DNA of 64,000 nt from Jeotgalicoccus nanhaiensis (lineage in GTDB: Bacteria > Bacillota > Bacilli > Staphylococcales > Salinicoccaceae): contig SPPL01000006.1 of the NCBI GenBank assembly GCA_004570955.1, positions 1-64,000 on the forward strand, read 5' to 3'. A program made the position numbers and the translations under genes. The notes under the pieces are model-generated. The model had not been told where the DNA came from and made no database searches. It was given only the letters and a program-made list of their open reading frames with translations. This document shows, piece by piece, positions 19,057 to 27,085 of the stretch (within the stretch, counting starts at the first letter, position 1; each line of letters opens with the position of its first letter).

Positions 19057-19070
19057 ATTTTAAATGTCAA
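19043..19070 (-). promoter_or_regulatory. SigA-type promoter of the purine operon
   Basis: On the minus strand TTGACA (19065-19070), 16-base spacer, TATAAT (19043-19048), about 50 bases ahead of purE. The short leader leaves no room for a purine riboswitch. Confidence 0.85.
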
Positions 19071-19123
19071 TGGTTAAATAAGCATGAATATCGTCCGTTT
19101 TTAAAGTGTTTTTCCTTTGAAAA

Positions 19124-19150
19124 CGCAAAAAACCGGGCAGCAGCCCGGTT
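19124..19150 (-). terminator. Terminator of the 5-oxoprolinase operon
   Basis: AACCGGGC-TGCT-GCCCGGTT followed by TTTTGCGTTTT on the minus strand, directly after the stop of the gene at 19151. Confidence 0.85.
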
Positions 19151-19918
19151 CTAATTTTTATATTCTTCATTATTAATATCAGTAATAAACATATGTCCCG
19201 GCGCATGACTGATTAAAATTTCAGGCTTTGCTTTTAATACAGCATTTTGAGGTGTGACACCACACGCCCAGAACACCGGAACTTCATCTTCTGCAATAGC
19301 AATCGAATCTCCGTAATCGGGATTATCAATATTTTCTATTCCGATTTCTTGAGGGTTTCCGACGTGCACCGGTCCCCCGTGCATGTTTGGAAAGTCATTT
19401 GTTATATTAATTACTTTATCGACGAGCTCTTTTTTAAATGGACGCATGGAAACTACTGTCTCTCCTGAAAAAATGCCGGCAGGCACCGTTTCGATATTCG
19501 TTTTATACATTGCGACATTGCGCCCCTCATCAATATGTTTAATATTGATCCCCGCATCTAAAATTGCCTGTTCGAAAGTAAAACTGCAGCCGATTAAAAA
19601 GGTGACAAAATCATCCTGCCATTCATCTTTAATATCGCTGACTGTATTTGTCAGCTTACCTTTTTTATAAATGTTATACAGCGGAACATCCGTGCGGATA
19701 TCCGAGTTCTGTGCATATCTGCTGGTAAACTCGCCCGCTTCAAGCACTTCAATAATCGGAACCGGCTTACTGTTGCGAAGAGCAAATAACAAGAAGTCAA
19801 AAGCATATTCTTTTGGCAGAATTGCTAAGTTCGCCTGTACTTTATCTCCCGAGATACCGGACGTCGGACCTGAGTGTTCACCTGTTCTAATCTTCATTCT
19901 TATATTTTCAGCATTCAT
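19151..19918 (-). CDS. D-glutamate cyclase family protein (DUF1445, YcsI-like)
   Basis: A 255-residue cytosolic protein of the YcsI/DUF1445 family: 'GEHSGPTSGISGDKVQANLAILPKEYAFDFL', 'FLIGCSFTFE', and a Gly/His-rich end 'VFWACGVTPQ', 'ISHAPGHMFITD'. Vertebrate members (DGLUCY) turn D-glutamate into 5-oxo-D-proline; the bacterial proteins are often labelled putative hydro-lyase. As last gene of an operon with pxpABC, a role in the 5-oxoproline/glutamate pool is likely but unproven. Start ATG is 8 bases after the transporter stop. Confidence 0.75.
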   Translation of the reverse strand: MNAENIRMKIRTGEHSGPTSGISGDKVQANLAILPKEYAFDFLLFALRNSKPVPIIEVLEAGEFTSRYAQNSDIRTDVPLYNIYKKGKLTNTVSDIKDEWQDDFVTFLIGCSFTFEQAILDAGINIKHIDEGRNVAMYKTNIETVPAGIFSGETVVSMRPFKKELVDKVINITNDFPNMHGGPVHVGNPQEIGIENIDNPDYGDSIAIAEDEVPVFWACGVTPQNAVLKAKPEILISHAPGHMFITDINNEEYKN

Positions 19919-19926
19919 TTAATCAC

Positions 19927-21138
19927 CTATCCATTCCACAATTCTGCAAGACCCTGAAGCGACATAAATCCTGCGATTAATGTAACAATAACTGCGACTA
20001 TACCGAAGACTATCATCCATGTCGGATGATGGTAATTACCAACGATACTTTTCTTCCGTGAAGCAAGTAATATTGCACCGAGTGTCAGCGGCAGAATCAG
20101 TCCGTTGAAAGAACCTGCGAGTATAAGCAGAGTGACCGGGCGACCGACAAATAGGAAAATTAAAGTCGATGTCGCGATAAAAACAACAATCACTATATTG
20201 TTATACCTGTCAAATACCTGATTGAACGAGCGCATAAAACTTGCGCTTGTGTATGCCGCACCAATTACAGAAGACAGAGCCGCTGCGAGCAGCACAACAC
20301 CAAACACTTTCATTCCGATATCGCCGAGAGCAAACTGGAAAACAGATGCCGGCGGATTATCCTCTGATAAAACTGCTCCCTGAGTCAGTACTCCGAGGAC
20401 CGCCAGGAATAAGAGAACGCGCATAACTCCAGTCGTTAAAATTCCCCAGTTTGCAGCGTGGCTGACAAAGCGCAGGTTTTTCTCACCTGTCATACCCGCT
20501 TCTATTAAACGGTGGGCACCGGCAAAAGTAATGTAACCGCCGACTGTCCCGCCGACCAGTGTAATAATCGGCAGCAGCATGGCAATTGGATCTTCAGGTA
20601 AAATTACCCGCTTAGCCGCTTCAGCGACCGGCGGCTCTGAAATAATCATGACATATGCTACGATACCAATCATCAGCACTCCGAGCACCTGTGTCACAAC
20701 ATCCATAACAGCACGGCCGTTCTTTATTAAAAATATTATAATTGCGAAGATACCTGTGATTGCAGCGCCTATTCTTACATCCCAGCCGAAAATTGCATTA
20801 AAACCGAGTCCTGCACCGGCGACGTTTCCGATATTAAATGCAAAACCGCCGATAACGATTAAGACAGCGACTAAGGTTCCGAGTCCCGGAAAGACTTCGT
20901 TCGCCACATCCTGCCCCCGCTTTCCGCTGACGGACAGTACGCGCCAAATGTTAAGCTGCGCACCGATATCAATAACGATGGATGCTAAAATGGCAAAGGC
21001 AAAACTCGCCATGAACTGCTGTGTGAATACTGTTGTCTGTGTTAAAAATGCAGGTCCGATTGAAGATGTTGCCATCAGGAACACCGCACCGAACAGCAGT
21101 CTGCGCTGTGCGGCTGTAATTTTCGGTTTATTTTCCAT
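19927..21138 (-). CDS. NRAMP-like membrane transporter (YcsG-like)
   Basis: A 403-residue protein with about eleven membrane helices, resembling the NRAMP fold: opening 'LFGAVFLMATSSIGPAFLTQTTVFTQQ' and 'VGGYITFAGAHRLIEAG'. YcsG sits next to ycsF (pxpA) in B. subtilis as well, so this conserved neighbour may carry an oxoproline-related organic substrate rather than a divalent metal; the canonical metal-binding DPGN and MPH motifs of NRAMP are not visible here. Ribosome site GAGGGGTG. Confidence 0.75.
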   Translation of the reverse strand: MENKPKITAAQRRLLFGAVFLMATSSIGPAFLTQTTVFTQQFMASFAFAILASIVIDIGAQLNIWRVLSVSGKRGQDVANEVFPGLGTLVAVLIVIGGFAFNIGNVAGAGLGFNAIFGWDVRIGAAITGIFAIIIFLIKNGRAVMDVVTQVLGVLMIGIVAYVMIISEPPVAEAAKRVILPEDPIAMLLPIITLVGGTVGGYITFAGAHRLIEAGMTGEKNLRFVSHAANWGILTTGVMRVLLFLAVLGVLTQGAVLSEDNPPASVFQFALGDIGMKVFGVVLLAAALSSVIGAAYTSASFMRSFNQVFDRYNNIVIVVFIATSTLIFLFVGRPVTLLILAGSFNGLILPLTLGAILLASRKKSIVGNYHHPTWMIVFGIVAVIVTLIAGFMSLQGLAELWNG

Positions 21139-21153
21139 ATTTGCACCCCTCAG

Positions 21154-21918
21154 TTATAACGTTTCGATAGAAATTCCTTTTTCTTCTAGCTGACGTCTGA
21201 TTTCTTTTACAAATTCCAATGCTTTTTCTCCGTCTCCATGGACGCAGATGCTGTCCGCCTGAATATCCACGTCTTTTCCGTTGATACTTTCTACTTTACC
21301 TTCGGTAATCATACGGACAACACGTTCTGTAGCGAGAGTACTGTCGGTAATCATCGCACCTTCCTTGCTTCGTGACACCAGCGTGCCGTCATCTTCGTAG
21401 GCACGGTCTGCGAATACTTCATTAATGACATCAAGCCCCAGAGTTTTTCCGGCTTTGACTAAATTATTATTGGCAAGTCCCATTAATTTTAGTTTTGGAT
21501 TAAAATCTTTAACCGCTTTTGCGATAACATGAGCGAGATCTTCATTTTTAAAGGTCGCATTGTAAAGCGCACCATGGGGCTTCACATGATTCATATCAAG
21601 TCCGTATGTCCGCGCTATACCGTCCAGCGCCGACAGCTGATAGAGCATAATTGCATGAACTTCCGTTTCTGACAATTCCATATACCTGCGGCCGAAGCCC
21701 ATTAAATCCGGGAATCCCGGATGGGCTCCAAGACCTGTTGAACCCGATTCTTTGATGCGTTTAACCGTCTCAATCATCACGGCAGGATCACTGGCATGAA
21801 ATCCGCACGCCACATTCGCTGAAGAAATCAGAGGAATGATTTCCGCATCGTTGCCGATTGTATAATTTCCATAGCTCTCCCCGAGATCCGCATTTAGATC
21901 AATCGTTAATTTACTCAA
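21154..21918 (-). CDS. pxpA: 5-oxoprolinase subunit A (LamB/YcsF family)
   Basis: Part of the ATP-dependent PxpABC complex that opens 5-oxoproline to L-glutamate. At 254 residues it has the usual length. Signatures: 'DLNADLGESYGNYTIGND', 'SSANVACGFHASDPAVM', 'GAHPGFPDLMGFGRR', 'VKPHGALYN', 'EVFADRAYEDDGTLVSR', 'ICVHGD'. It lies between the biotin carboxylase gene and the NRAMP-like transporter. Confidence 0.93.
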   Translation of the reverse strand: MSKLTIDLNADLGESYGNYTIGNDAEIIPLISSANVACGFHASDPAVMIETVKRIKESGSTGLGAHPGFPDLMGFGRRYMELSETEVHAIMLYQLSALDGIARTYGLDMNHVKPHGALYNATFKNEDLAHVIAKAVKDFNPKLKLMGLANNNLVKAGKTLGLDVINEVFADRAYEDDGTLVSRSKEGAMITDSTLATERVVRMITEGKVESINGKDVDIQADSICVHGDGEKALEFVKEIRRQLEEKGISIETL

Positions 21919-21930
21919 TTAAACCATCCT

Positions 21931-23277
21931 TTACTCAATAATATTTTCTGTATGAAGCAACTTAATATCGTAATCATTCGCTAACACTTTCGGATGTCCC
22001 AGCAGATAATACTGAAAATCTAAATTTGTCTTAACCGGTTCAATAACTGTTTCCCCGAGCACAAGTTTCAGTTTAAATAAGGCATCTTCCCGGTTATCAG
22101 CCTTCACAATAATTTTAGCAATCATCGAATCGTAATACGGCGGTATAGAATAACCGCTATAAATATGCGTGTCCACACGTACATTTCTGCCGAGGCCAAA
22201 ATGCAGTTTCTCAATTTTACCCGGTGAAGGCATAAAACGATTTTCCGGATCTTCCGCATTCAGCCGTGCTTCAATGGCATGTCCTGACAGCTTCACTTCA
22301 CCCTGTGTAATACCGATATCATTATTAAATGCAACATCAATCTGAGCTCTGATAATATCAATTCCGGTCACTTCTTCCGAGACAGTATGTTCAACCTGTA
22401 CCCGCGTATTCATCTCAATAAAATAAAAACGCTTTTCTTCAGCTACATATAAGTACTCAATTGTCCCTGCCCCGCGGTAATTCAGTTTTGCAATCGCCTG
22501 CCGCGTCGTTTCTGTAATATCAGCACGTTCTTTACCGCTTAAAATGGTTGCCGGTGCTTCTTCAAGCAATTTCTGGTTATTTCTCTGAATCGAACAATCC
22601 CGCTCAAATAAATGGATTGCTCCGCCCTTGCCGTCACCGATAACCTGAATTTCAATATGGCGTGCTTTTGGAATGTATTTCTCAACGTACAAGCGGTCAT
22701 CGTTAAAAGAGTTCTTTGCTTCTTTTTTTGCTTCATCGTACAATTTGTCCACATCTTCATCATTGTGGGCAAACCGCATACCTTTGCCGCCGCCGCCGGA
22801 AACAGCTTTTATTACGATAGGATAGATAATTTTTTTTGCCAGTTTCTTCACTTCATCTTTTGTTTTGACAATGCCGTCACTGCCCGGAATAACAGGAACA
22901 CCTGCTTTTTTCATGGTCTCTCTTGCCATGGACTTATCGCCCATTTTTGCCATCGTTTCCGGTGAAGGTCCTATAAATATCAGACCGAGCTCTTCAGTCC
23001 GTTTTGCAAATTCAGGTGTTTCCGATAAAAACCCGTAACCCGGATGAATAGCATCTGCCTTACTCATAATTGCAGCCTGCAGTATATTATCGATGTTTAG
23101 ATAGCTGTCAGCGCTTTTCGGTCCCCCGATACAATAAGCTTCATCTGCCAATGCAACATGAAGACTATCTGCGTCACCGCTCGAGTAGACTGCAACGCTC
23201 GCAATATTCATTTCCTTTAAAGTTCTGATAATTCTTACCGCGATTTCACCGCGGTTCGCAATTAAAACCTTTTTCAT
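21931..23277 (-). CDS. Biotin carboxylase (AccC-like, second copy type)
   Basis: A 448-residue ATP-grasp biotin carboxylase: 'ILIANRGEIAVRIIRT'-type N-terminus, 'VIKAVSGGGGKGMRFAH', 'FERDCSIQRNNQKLLEEAPA', 'FIEMNTRVQVEHTVSE'. It pairs with the BCCP gene just upstream. In Staphylococcaceae such a pair commonly accompanies pxpABC in addition to the fatty-acid accBC pair, so this is likely not the housekeeping copy; which acyl group or substrate is carboxylated is unknown. I choose the ATG at 23277 because GAGGAGG is 7 bases before it; the ATG at 23283 overlaps the BCCP stop. Confidence 0.88.
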   Translation of the reverse strand: MKKVLIANRGEIAVRIIRTLKEMNIASVAVYSSGDADSLHVALADEAYCIGGPKSADSYLNIDNILQAAIMSKADAIHPGYGFLSETPEFAKRTEELGLIFIGPSPETMAKMGDKSMARETMKKAGVPVIPGSDGIVKTKDEVKKLAKKIIYPIVIKAVSGGGGKGMRFAHNDEDVDKLYDEAKKEAKNSFNDDRLYVEKYIPKARHIEIQVIGDGKGGAIHLFERDCSIQRNNQKLLEEAPATILSGKERADITETTRQAIAKLNYRGAGTIEYLYVAEEKRFYFIEMNTRVQVEHTVSEEVTGIDIIRAQIDVAFNNDIGITQGEVKLSGHAIEARLNAEDPENRFMPSPGKIEKLHFGLGRNVRVDTHIYSGYSIPPYYDSMIAKIIVKADNREDALFKLKLVLGETVIEPVKTNLDFQYYLLGHPKVLANDYDIKLLHTENIIE

Positions 23278-23279
23278 CG

Positions 23280-23705
23280 TCATGCCTCCTCTGGACGGAC
23301 ACGAAACAGCACATCACCGTATTCCACAGCATCTCCATTGGCCACAGTTATTTCTTCAACGATACCCGCGACGCTGCTTTTCACATCGTTAAATACTTTC
23401 ATCGCTTCAATAAAACCGACCTGGTCCCCTTTAGAAACTTTATCTCCTTCTGAAACAAATGTCTCATCGCTGTTTTCATCTTTCTGATTGTAGAAGGTTC
23501 CGATTTGACCGGCTGTTATTTCAATCAGTTTGGAGGCTTCCTCTTCTGAAACTGCCGGTGCAGGTCGGTCTGCCGCAGGCTGTACTGCAACTTCCGCGCC
23601 TTTCTGTTCGATATGAATATGAGTATCATTTTCCGAGATGCTGAGTACAGCCAGATCTTCTTCTTTTAACAATTTAACCAGTTTTTTTATTTCTTTAAAA
23701 TCCAT
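23280..23705 (-). CDS. Biotin carboxyl carrier protein (AccB-like)
   Basis: A 141-residue protein with an N-terminal helix 'MDFKEIKKLVKLLKEED' as in AccB, a Pro/Ala-rich linker (about residues 45-60), and a C-terminal biotinyl domain with the attachment site 'EAMKVFNDVKS'. The residue after the biotin Lys is Val rather than the usual Met, a common tolerated variant. Start at 23705 has GGAGG eight bases upstream. Two bases before the biotin carboxylase gene, so the two are coupled. Confidence 0.9.
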   Translation of the reverse strand: MDFKEIKKLVKLLKEEDLAVLSISENDTHIHIEQKGAEVAVQPAADRPAPAVSEEEASKLIEITAGQIGTFYNQKDENSDETFVSEGDKVSKGDQVGFIEAMKVFNDVKSSVAGIVEEITVANGDAVEYGDVLFRVRPEEA

Positions 23706-23709
23706 TATT

Positions 23710-24699
23710 TTATCCTCCAATTAATTGCGTAATACTTAATGCATCCCGCCGTCTCGCATTTTTAAAATTAACTGATGTATTAATATATGAACCGTCAGTT
23801 AATGCCTTCAGGCTGTCTTTATACAGCTGTGACGCTTCATCTACACTTACTTCGGTAAATGTAATCTTCTCTCCCGGTTTTTTCTGGGCGATTTTTGGCA
23901 GATCGACTTTTGCGACAGTGCCAATTTTCTTATAGCCGCCTGCGGTCTGGCGGTCGGCAAGCAGAACGATCGGCTGCCCGTTTTTCGGCACCTGTATGCT
24001 GCCGAACTGTGTCGGTTCGCTCAATATATCGTCGTCATCTGCAGATTCCACCGCCGGACCTTCAAGACGGCAGCCCATCCGGTCGCTGTCTTTTGTAAGG
24101 GTATATTCACTTTCTGTAAATATCCGTTTATTCACAGAATCAAATCTGTCATTCTGCTGACCCGGGATAAAGCGTATCTCAGTATCTTCAGTCAATACTT
24201 TTGTGATTACCGGAAAATTATGTTCCACTGTTTTCCCTTTGACTAGCAAAATATCCCCCGCCTTTAAGACGCGTCCTTTGTAACCGCCCATCTTGCTTCT
24301 CGTATGAGTTGAGTAGCTGCCGAGTTCCTTCGGAAGATCGAGCCCGCCGCTGAAAGCAATATATGTACGGGCACCTTTTTTAACACCGCCGAACTTTACA
24401 ATGTCACCCTTAACGAGATCAACAGCAGTTCCTGTATCAAAAGGTTCTTCGTTAATTGTCAGTTCCATCTCTGCTCCGGCAGACGACATACTCGTGCTGT
24501 GCAGTACTTCAAAGGTAATTCCGTAAAGCGTGAGTTCGAGCACGCCGCAATTATAATCATTGCCGAGCAGTGCATTCGCAAGATAATAACTTTCATAATC
24601 CATGACCCCTGCAGGGGTAAAACCGTATGATTCATATCCGTAGCGGCCAAGATCCTGCACTGTCGTAAACAGGCCCGGATTGATAATTTTAAGCGCCAT
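23710..24699 (-). CDS. pxpC: 5-oxoprolinase subunit C (KipA family)
   Basis: A 329-residue biotin-dependent carboxyltransferase-domain protein; opening 'MALKIINPGLFTTVQDLGRYGYESYGFTPAGVMDYESYYLANALLGN' is classical KipA. Later 'SDRMGCRLEGPA' and 'IVLLADRQTAGGYKKIGTV' are also conserved. Works with PxpA and PxpB. The ATG at 24699 overlaps the pxpB end by 11 bases; the 13-residue longer frame is not homologous. Confidence 0.92.
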   Translation of the reverse strand: MALKIINPGLFTTVQDLGRYGYESYGFTPAGVMDYESYYLANALLGNDYNCGVLELTLYGITFEVLHSTSMSSAGAEMELTINEEPFDTGTAVDLVKGDIVKFGGVKKGARTYIAFSGGLDLPKELGSYSTHTRSKMGGYKGRVLKAGDILLVKGKTVEHNFPVITKVLTEDTEIRFIPGQQNDRFDSVNKRIFTESEYTLTKDSDRMGCRLEGPAVESADDDDILSEPTQFGSIQVPKNGQPIVLLADRQTAGGYKKIGTVAKVDLPKIAQKKPGEKITFTEVSVDEASQLYKDSLKALTDGSYINTSVNFKNARRRDALSITQLIGG

Positions 24700-25186
24700 C
24701 TGCTTCACCTCTGTATTCTGTCTCCACAGTATATTCACCTTTATCGTATGCTTCTTTTATGCGGTAATATTCCCGCTCGTTAATTGGCGTAAAAATAATT
24801 CTGTCCCCTGCTTCATATAAAATTGCATTGTCACGCGAGCTGTCGTACAGCGGAACCGGGGTTCTTCCGAGAAGATTCCAGCCGCCCGGAGAATCAAAAG
24901 GATAAATACCGGTCTGCCGTCCGCCGATGCCGACGGTGCCTGCTTGAATTTTCGTTCTCGGCGAGTCTAGTCTTGCTTTAAACAGCTTATCGCTGAGCCC
25001 TCCTAAAAAAGGAAAACCCGGCATAAATCCGAGCATATAAACAAGATATTCTTTGTTGCTGTGCATGCTGATTACATCTTCCGGCGTCAGCCCGTTTTCT
25101 TTAAAACGAGCGAGGTCCGGGCCGAACTCCCCGCCGTAGCACACCGGTATTTTAACAACTTTATACGCGTACTCCCTGTCTTTCAA
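24689..25186 (-). CDS. pxpB: 5-oxoprolinase subunit B, C-terminal part (frame-shifted)
   Basis: A 165-codon frame that carries only the C-terminal two thirds of KipI/PxpB: 'VKIPVCYGGEFGPDLARFKENGLTPEDVI', 'YMLGFMPGFPFLGGL', 'TVGIGGRQTGIYPFDSPGGWNLLGRTP'. Its only start is a TTG without a good ribosome site. The frame stays open upstream for twelve more codons to the A7 run at 25222-25228, where the N-terminal part (25219-25416) ends in another frame. Joining them by a -1 shift gives 242 residues, the normal size of the family. Either a real recoding or phase-variable gene, or a one-base sequence error. Confidence 0.88.
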   Translation of the reverse strand: MKDREYAYKVVKIPVCYGGEFGPDLARFKENGLTPEDVISMHSNKEYLVYMLGFMPGFPFLGGLSDKLFKARLDSPRTKIQAGTVGIGGRQTGIYPFDSPGGWNLLGRTPVPLYDSSRDNAILYEAGDRIIFTPINEREYYRIKEAYDKGEYTVETEYRGEADGA

Positions 25187-25218
25187 TTCGCTTAATTCCA
25201 GAGCTTTTACTGCACCTG

Positions 25219-25416
25219 TTATTTTTTTGAATCAGCTTTAAGCACATCAAAATATATAATCAGACTCGTATAGGATAAGACAATATCAGTGATGCCTTCT
25301 AAGTTAAGTTCCGTTACAGCTGATTTCAGCTGTACAAGCTGTTTATTGATTTTTTCATCGATTTCGCTGCCTAAATTTACCGTCAGCGAATCTTCTGAGT
25401 ATTGTTTCACTTCCAT
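25219..25416 (-). CDS. pxpB: 5-oxoprolinase subunit B, N-terminal part (frame-shifted)
   Basis: A 65-codon frame matching the first domain of KipI: 'MEVKQYSEDSLTVNLGSEID', 'INKQLVQLKSAV', 'GITDIVLSYTSLIIYFDVL'. It stops at a TAA that immediately follows an A7 run. The start has a good AAGGAG site, so this is the true beginning of pxpB. The rest of the protein continues in the -1 frame (see 24689-25186). Confidence 0.85.
   Translation of the reverse strand: MEVKQYSEDSLTVNLGSEIDEKINKQLVQLKSAVTELNLEGITDIVLSYTSLIIYFDVLKADSKK
25222..25228 (-). other. A7 slippage site within pxpB
   Basis: The mRNA reads ATTC-A7-TAA. In the incoming frame the codons are TCA AAA AAA TAA; a -1 slip on the A run would skip the stop and enter the exact frame of the C-terminal part. 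A homopolymer of this length is also prone to indels in replication and sequencing. Confidence 0.7.
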
Positions 25417-25449
25417 TTTCGGTCTCCTTTTCAGTAATAGGTGCAGCTG

Positions 25450-25875
25450 TTAATTGCGGCCGAGTCTTTCTGCCGCCTCATCAAACTGTTTTTTAATAGA
25501 CGGTATTTTTAAGGCATACAGAACAAAGCTTACCGGTGAATCAGTAAACAGTTTTGCTGAAATAGTTACCTCAGAGCAGTCTTCAACAGGGACGATATTA
25601 AACATTGCTTTTACTGTTCCAGCCGGAATTTCCAGTTCCAGTTCTATTCTTCTGTCCTGCCTGAATCCGGTAATTTCAGCTTCAACAGGCGATGCACTGT
25701 ATTGAAGTATGGCTCTCGTTCCTTCTTCTCTCGGCGTTGAAGTACTGTTTATGTATTCGATATCCGTTAATTTTTCTATCGTATTTAACAGCTTTTCATC
25801 ACTGTTAATCACGCTGAAAATTTCTTCAGGTGTCAAACTGATTTCCCGATGATAAAAATATAATTGCAGCTCCAT
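25450..25875 (-). CDS. SRPBCC-like hypothetical protein
   Basis: A 141-residue soluble protein; first gene of the 5-oxoprolinase operon. The pattern of an N-terminal beta strand, 'LTPEEIFSVINSDEKLLNTI' helix, several amphipathic strands and a C-terminal helix 'PSIKKQFDEAAERL' resembles SRPBCC/START-like proteins (Aha1 or CoxG-like). This is an inference from pattern; no catalytic residues are evident. Weak GGTGG ribosome site. Confidence 0.45.
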   Translation of the reverse strand: MELQLYFYHREISLTPEEIFSVINSDEKLLNTIEKLTDIEYINSTSTPREEGTRAILQYSASPVEAEITGFRQDRRIELELEIPAGTVKAMFNIVPVEDCSEVTISAKLFTDSPVSFVLYALKIPSIKKQFDEAAERLGRN

Positions 25876-25936
25876 TTATTCCACCCTGTTTCTAAGTATT
25901 TTATTCCACTTTCCACTGAAACCGTATACAATCATA

Positions 25937-25965
25937 AGTATAAACAAATAAGCACTATCTTTCAA
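25937..25965 (-). promoter_or_regulatory. Promoter of the 5-oxoprolinase operon
   Basis: Minus strand TTGAAA (25960-25965), 17-base spacer, TATACT (25937-25942), about 60 bases before the SRPBCC-like gene. Confidence 0.75.
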
Positions 25966-25988
25966 TATCAGAAAATTCTTGCTATAAT
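25960..25988 (+). promoter_or_regulatory. Divergent promoter of the GNAT gene
   Basis: Extended -10 element TGC-TATAAT (TATAAT at 25983-25988), 17-base spacer to a weak -35 TTTCAA that overlaps the -35 of the opposite promoter. Confidence 0.6.
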
Positions 25989-26018
25989 TAATTACTTATA
26001 TCAAATACGGGGTGAGTC

Positions 26019-26447
26019 ATGGTTACCATTACAGCCGAGAAAAACATGTCATTCGACGATATCGTCGATCTCTACACTTCCGGAGATACTGAATTGTATA
26101 CCGATTATAACCAGCTTTACCAAAGCATTTTAAACTCGGATTACTGCATTACTGTGCGGGACGGCAAACAGCTCGTCGGCATTATCCGTTCAAGCGGCGA
26201 CGGCAATATTAACCAGTATATTGCAGAGATTGTTATGCACGCCGGCCATCCTACACCGGGCATCGGCTCCAAGCTGCTGGATGCCTATTTAACTGCAGCA
26301 GCAGAGGTCAGTAAAATTTATATCCTGTCTCATGAACATTACCGGACTACTTTTTCGAAAACATGGCTGCAGTACAAAGGTTTTAGACTCATCGCAGAAA
26401 ATGGAGATATCATAGTATATATGCTCGACCGCGGGATTAAATACTAG
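26019..26447 (+). CDS. GNAT family N-acetyltransferase
   Basis: A 142-residue protein with the GNAT core: strand 'ITVRDGKQLVGIIRSSGDG', then 'IAEIVMHAGHPTPGIGSKLLDAYLTAA', where 'GHPTPGIGSKLL' stands for the acetyl-CoA pyrophosphate loop (Q/R-x-x-G-x-G/A). The C-terminal part is short. Substrate unknown. It may be co-transcribed with the lipid cluster that begins 32 bases later. Confidence 0.75.
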   Translation: MVTITAEKNMSFDDIVDLYTSGDTELYTDYNQLYQSILNSDYCITVRDGKQLVGIIRSSGDGNINQYIAEIVMHAGHPTPGIGSKLLDAYLTAAAEVSKIYILSHEHYRTTFSKTWLQYKGFRLIAENGDIIVYMLDRGIKY

Positions 26448-26479
26448 CTTTCCGCTAAAGAACATTGGAGTGATTTTAA

Positions 26480-27085
26480 ATGATCAGCATTTATGAATTA
26501 AAACCAAAGTTCCAGCAGCTTCTTATGCCGCTCGTTAATAATCTTCACAAACATCATGTCACCCCGAACCAGGTGACAATATCAGCATGCCTGTTATCGA
26601 TAATTACGGGTGTGCTTTTTTATTTTAATTATGACAGCCGTTGGATATATATCATTATTCCTCTATTTATGTTTGTACGGATGGCGATGAACGCTATTGA
26701 CGGTGTACTCGCTAAAAAATTTAACTTAACCAGCCGTCTCGGGAAATTTTTAAACGAATTGACAGATGTTATCAGCGACACCGCACTCTTCATACCTTTT
26801 TTTCTGGTCACTCAAACTTTTCCGGCAAGTATTATTATTTTCATCGCACTCTCAATTATTAGTGAGATGGCGGAAGTCCTTTCGGAAGTTACATCAGGAG
26901 AGCGGCGCTACGATGGACCGATGGGAAAAAGCGACCGTGCTTTCCTAATCGGTGTTATCTCTGTCATACTTTTATTTAATATTCCGCTGGAACCTTACCT
27001 GCATATTATCTTCATGGCTGCTTCTATATTAATTGCATTTAACATTTATAAACGCGTACTCGGCGGACTGGAGGAAAGTTCATGA
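26480..27085 (+). CDS. CDP-alcohol phosphatidyltransferase family protein (YnbA-like)
   Basis: A 201-residue membrane enzyme that would swap CMP of a CDP-lipid for an alcohol. The family motif DxxDGxxAR-x8-GxxxDxxxD is seen as 'NAIDGVLAKKFNLTSRLGKF' then 'LNELTD' (residues 71-96): the first and third Asp positions are Asn71 and Asn92, while Asp74 and Asp96 are kept. The same changes and the flanking 'YELKPKFQ' and 'GPMGKSDRA' recall E. coli YnbA. It overlaps the CDP-diglyceride synthase-like gene by 4 bases. The product lipid is unknown. Confidence 0.82.
   Translation: MISIYELKPKFQQLLMPLVNNLHKHHVTPNQVTISACLLSIITGVLFYFNYDSRWIYIIIPLFMFVRMAMNAIDGVLAKKFNLTSRLGKFLNELTDVISDTALFIPFFLVTQTFPASIIIFIALSIISEMAEVLSEVTSGERRYDGPMGKSDRAFLIGVISVILLFNIPLEPYLHIIFMAASILIAFNIYKRVLGGLEESS

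Noticed and set aside
19000-19150. Purine riboswitch before purE
   Set aside because: The predicted start site leaves about 37 bases of leader, too short for the aptamer.
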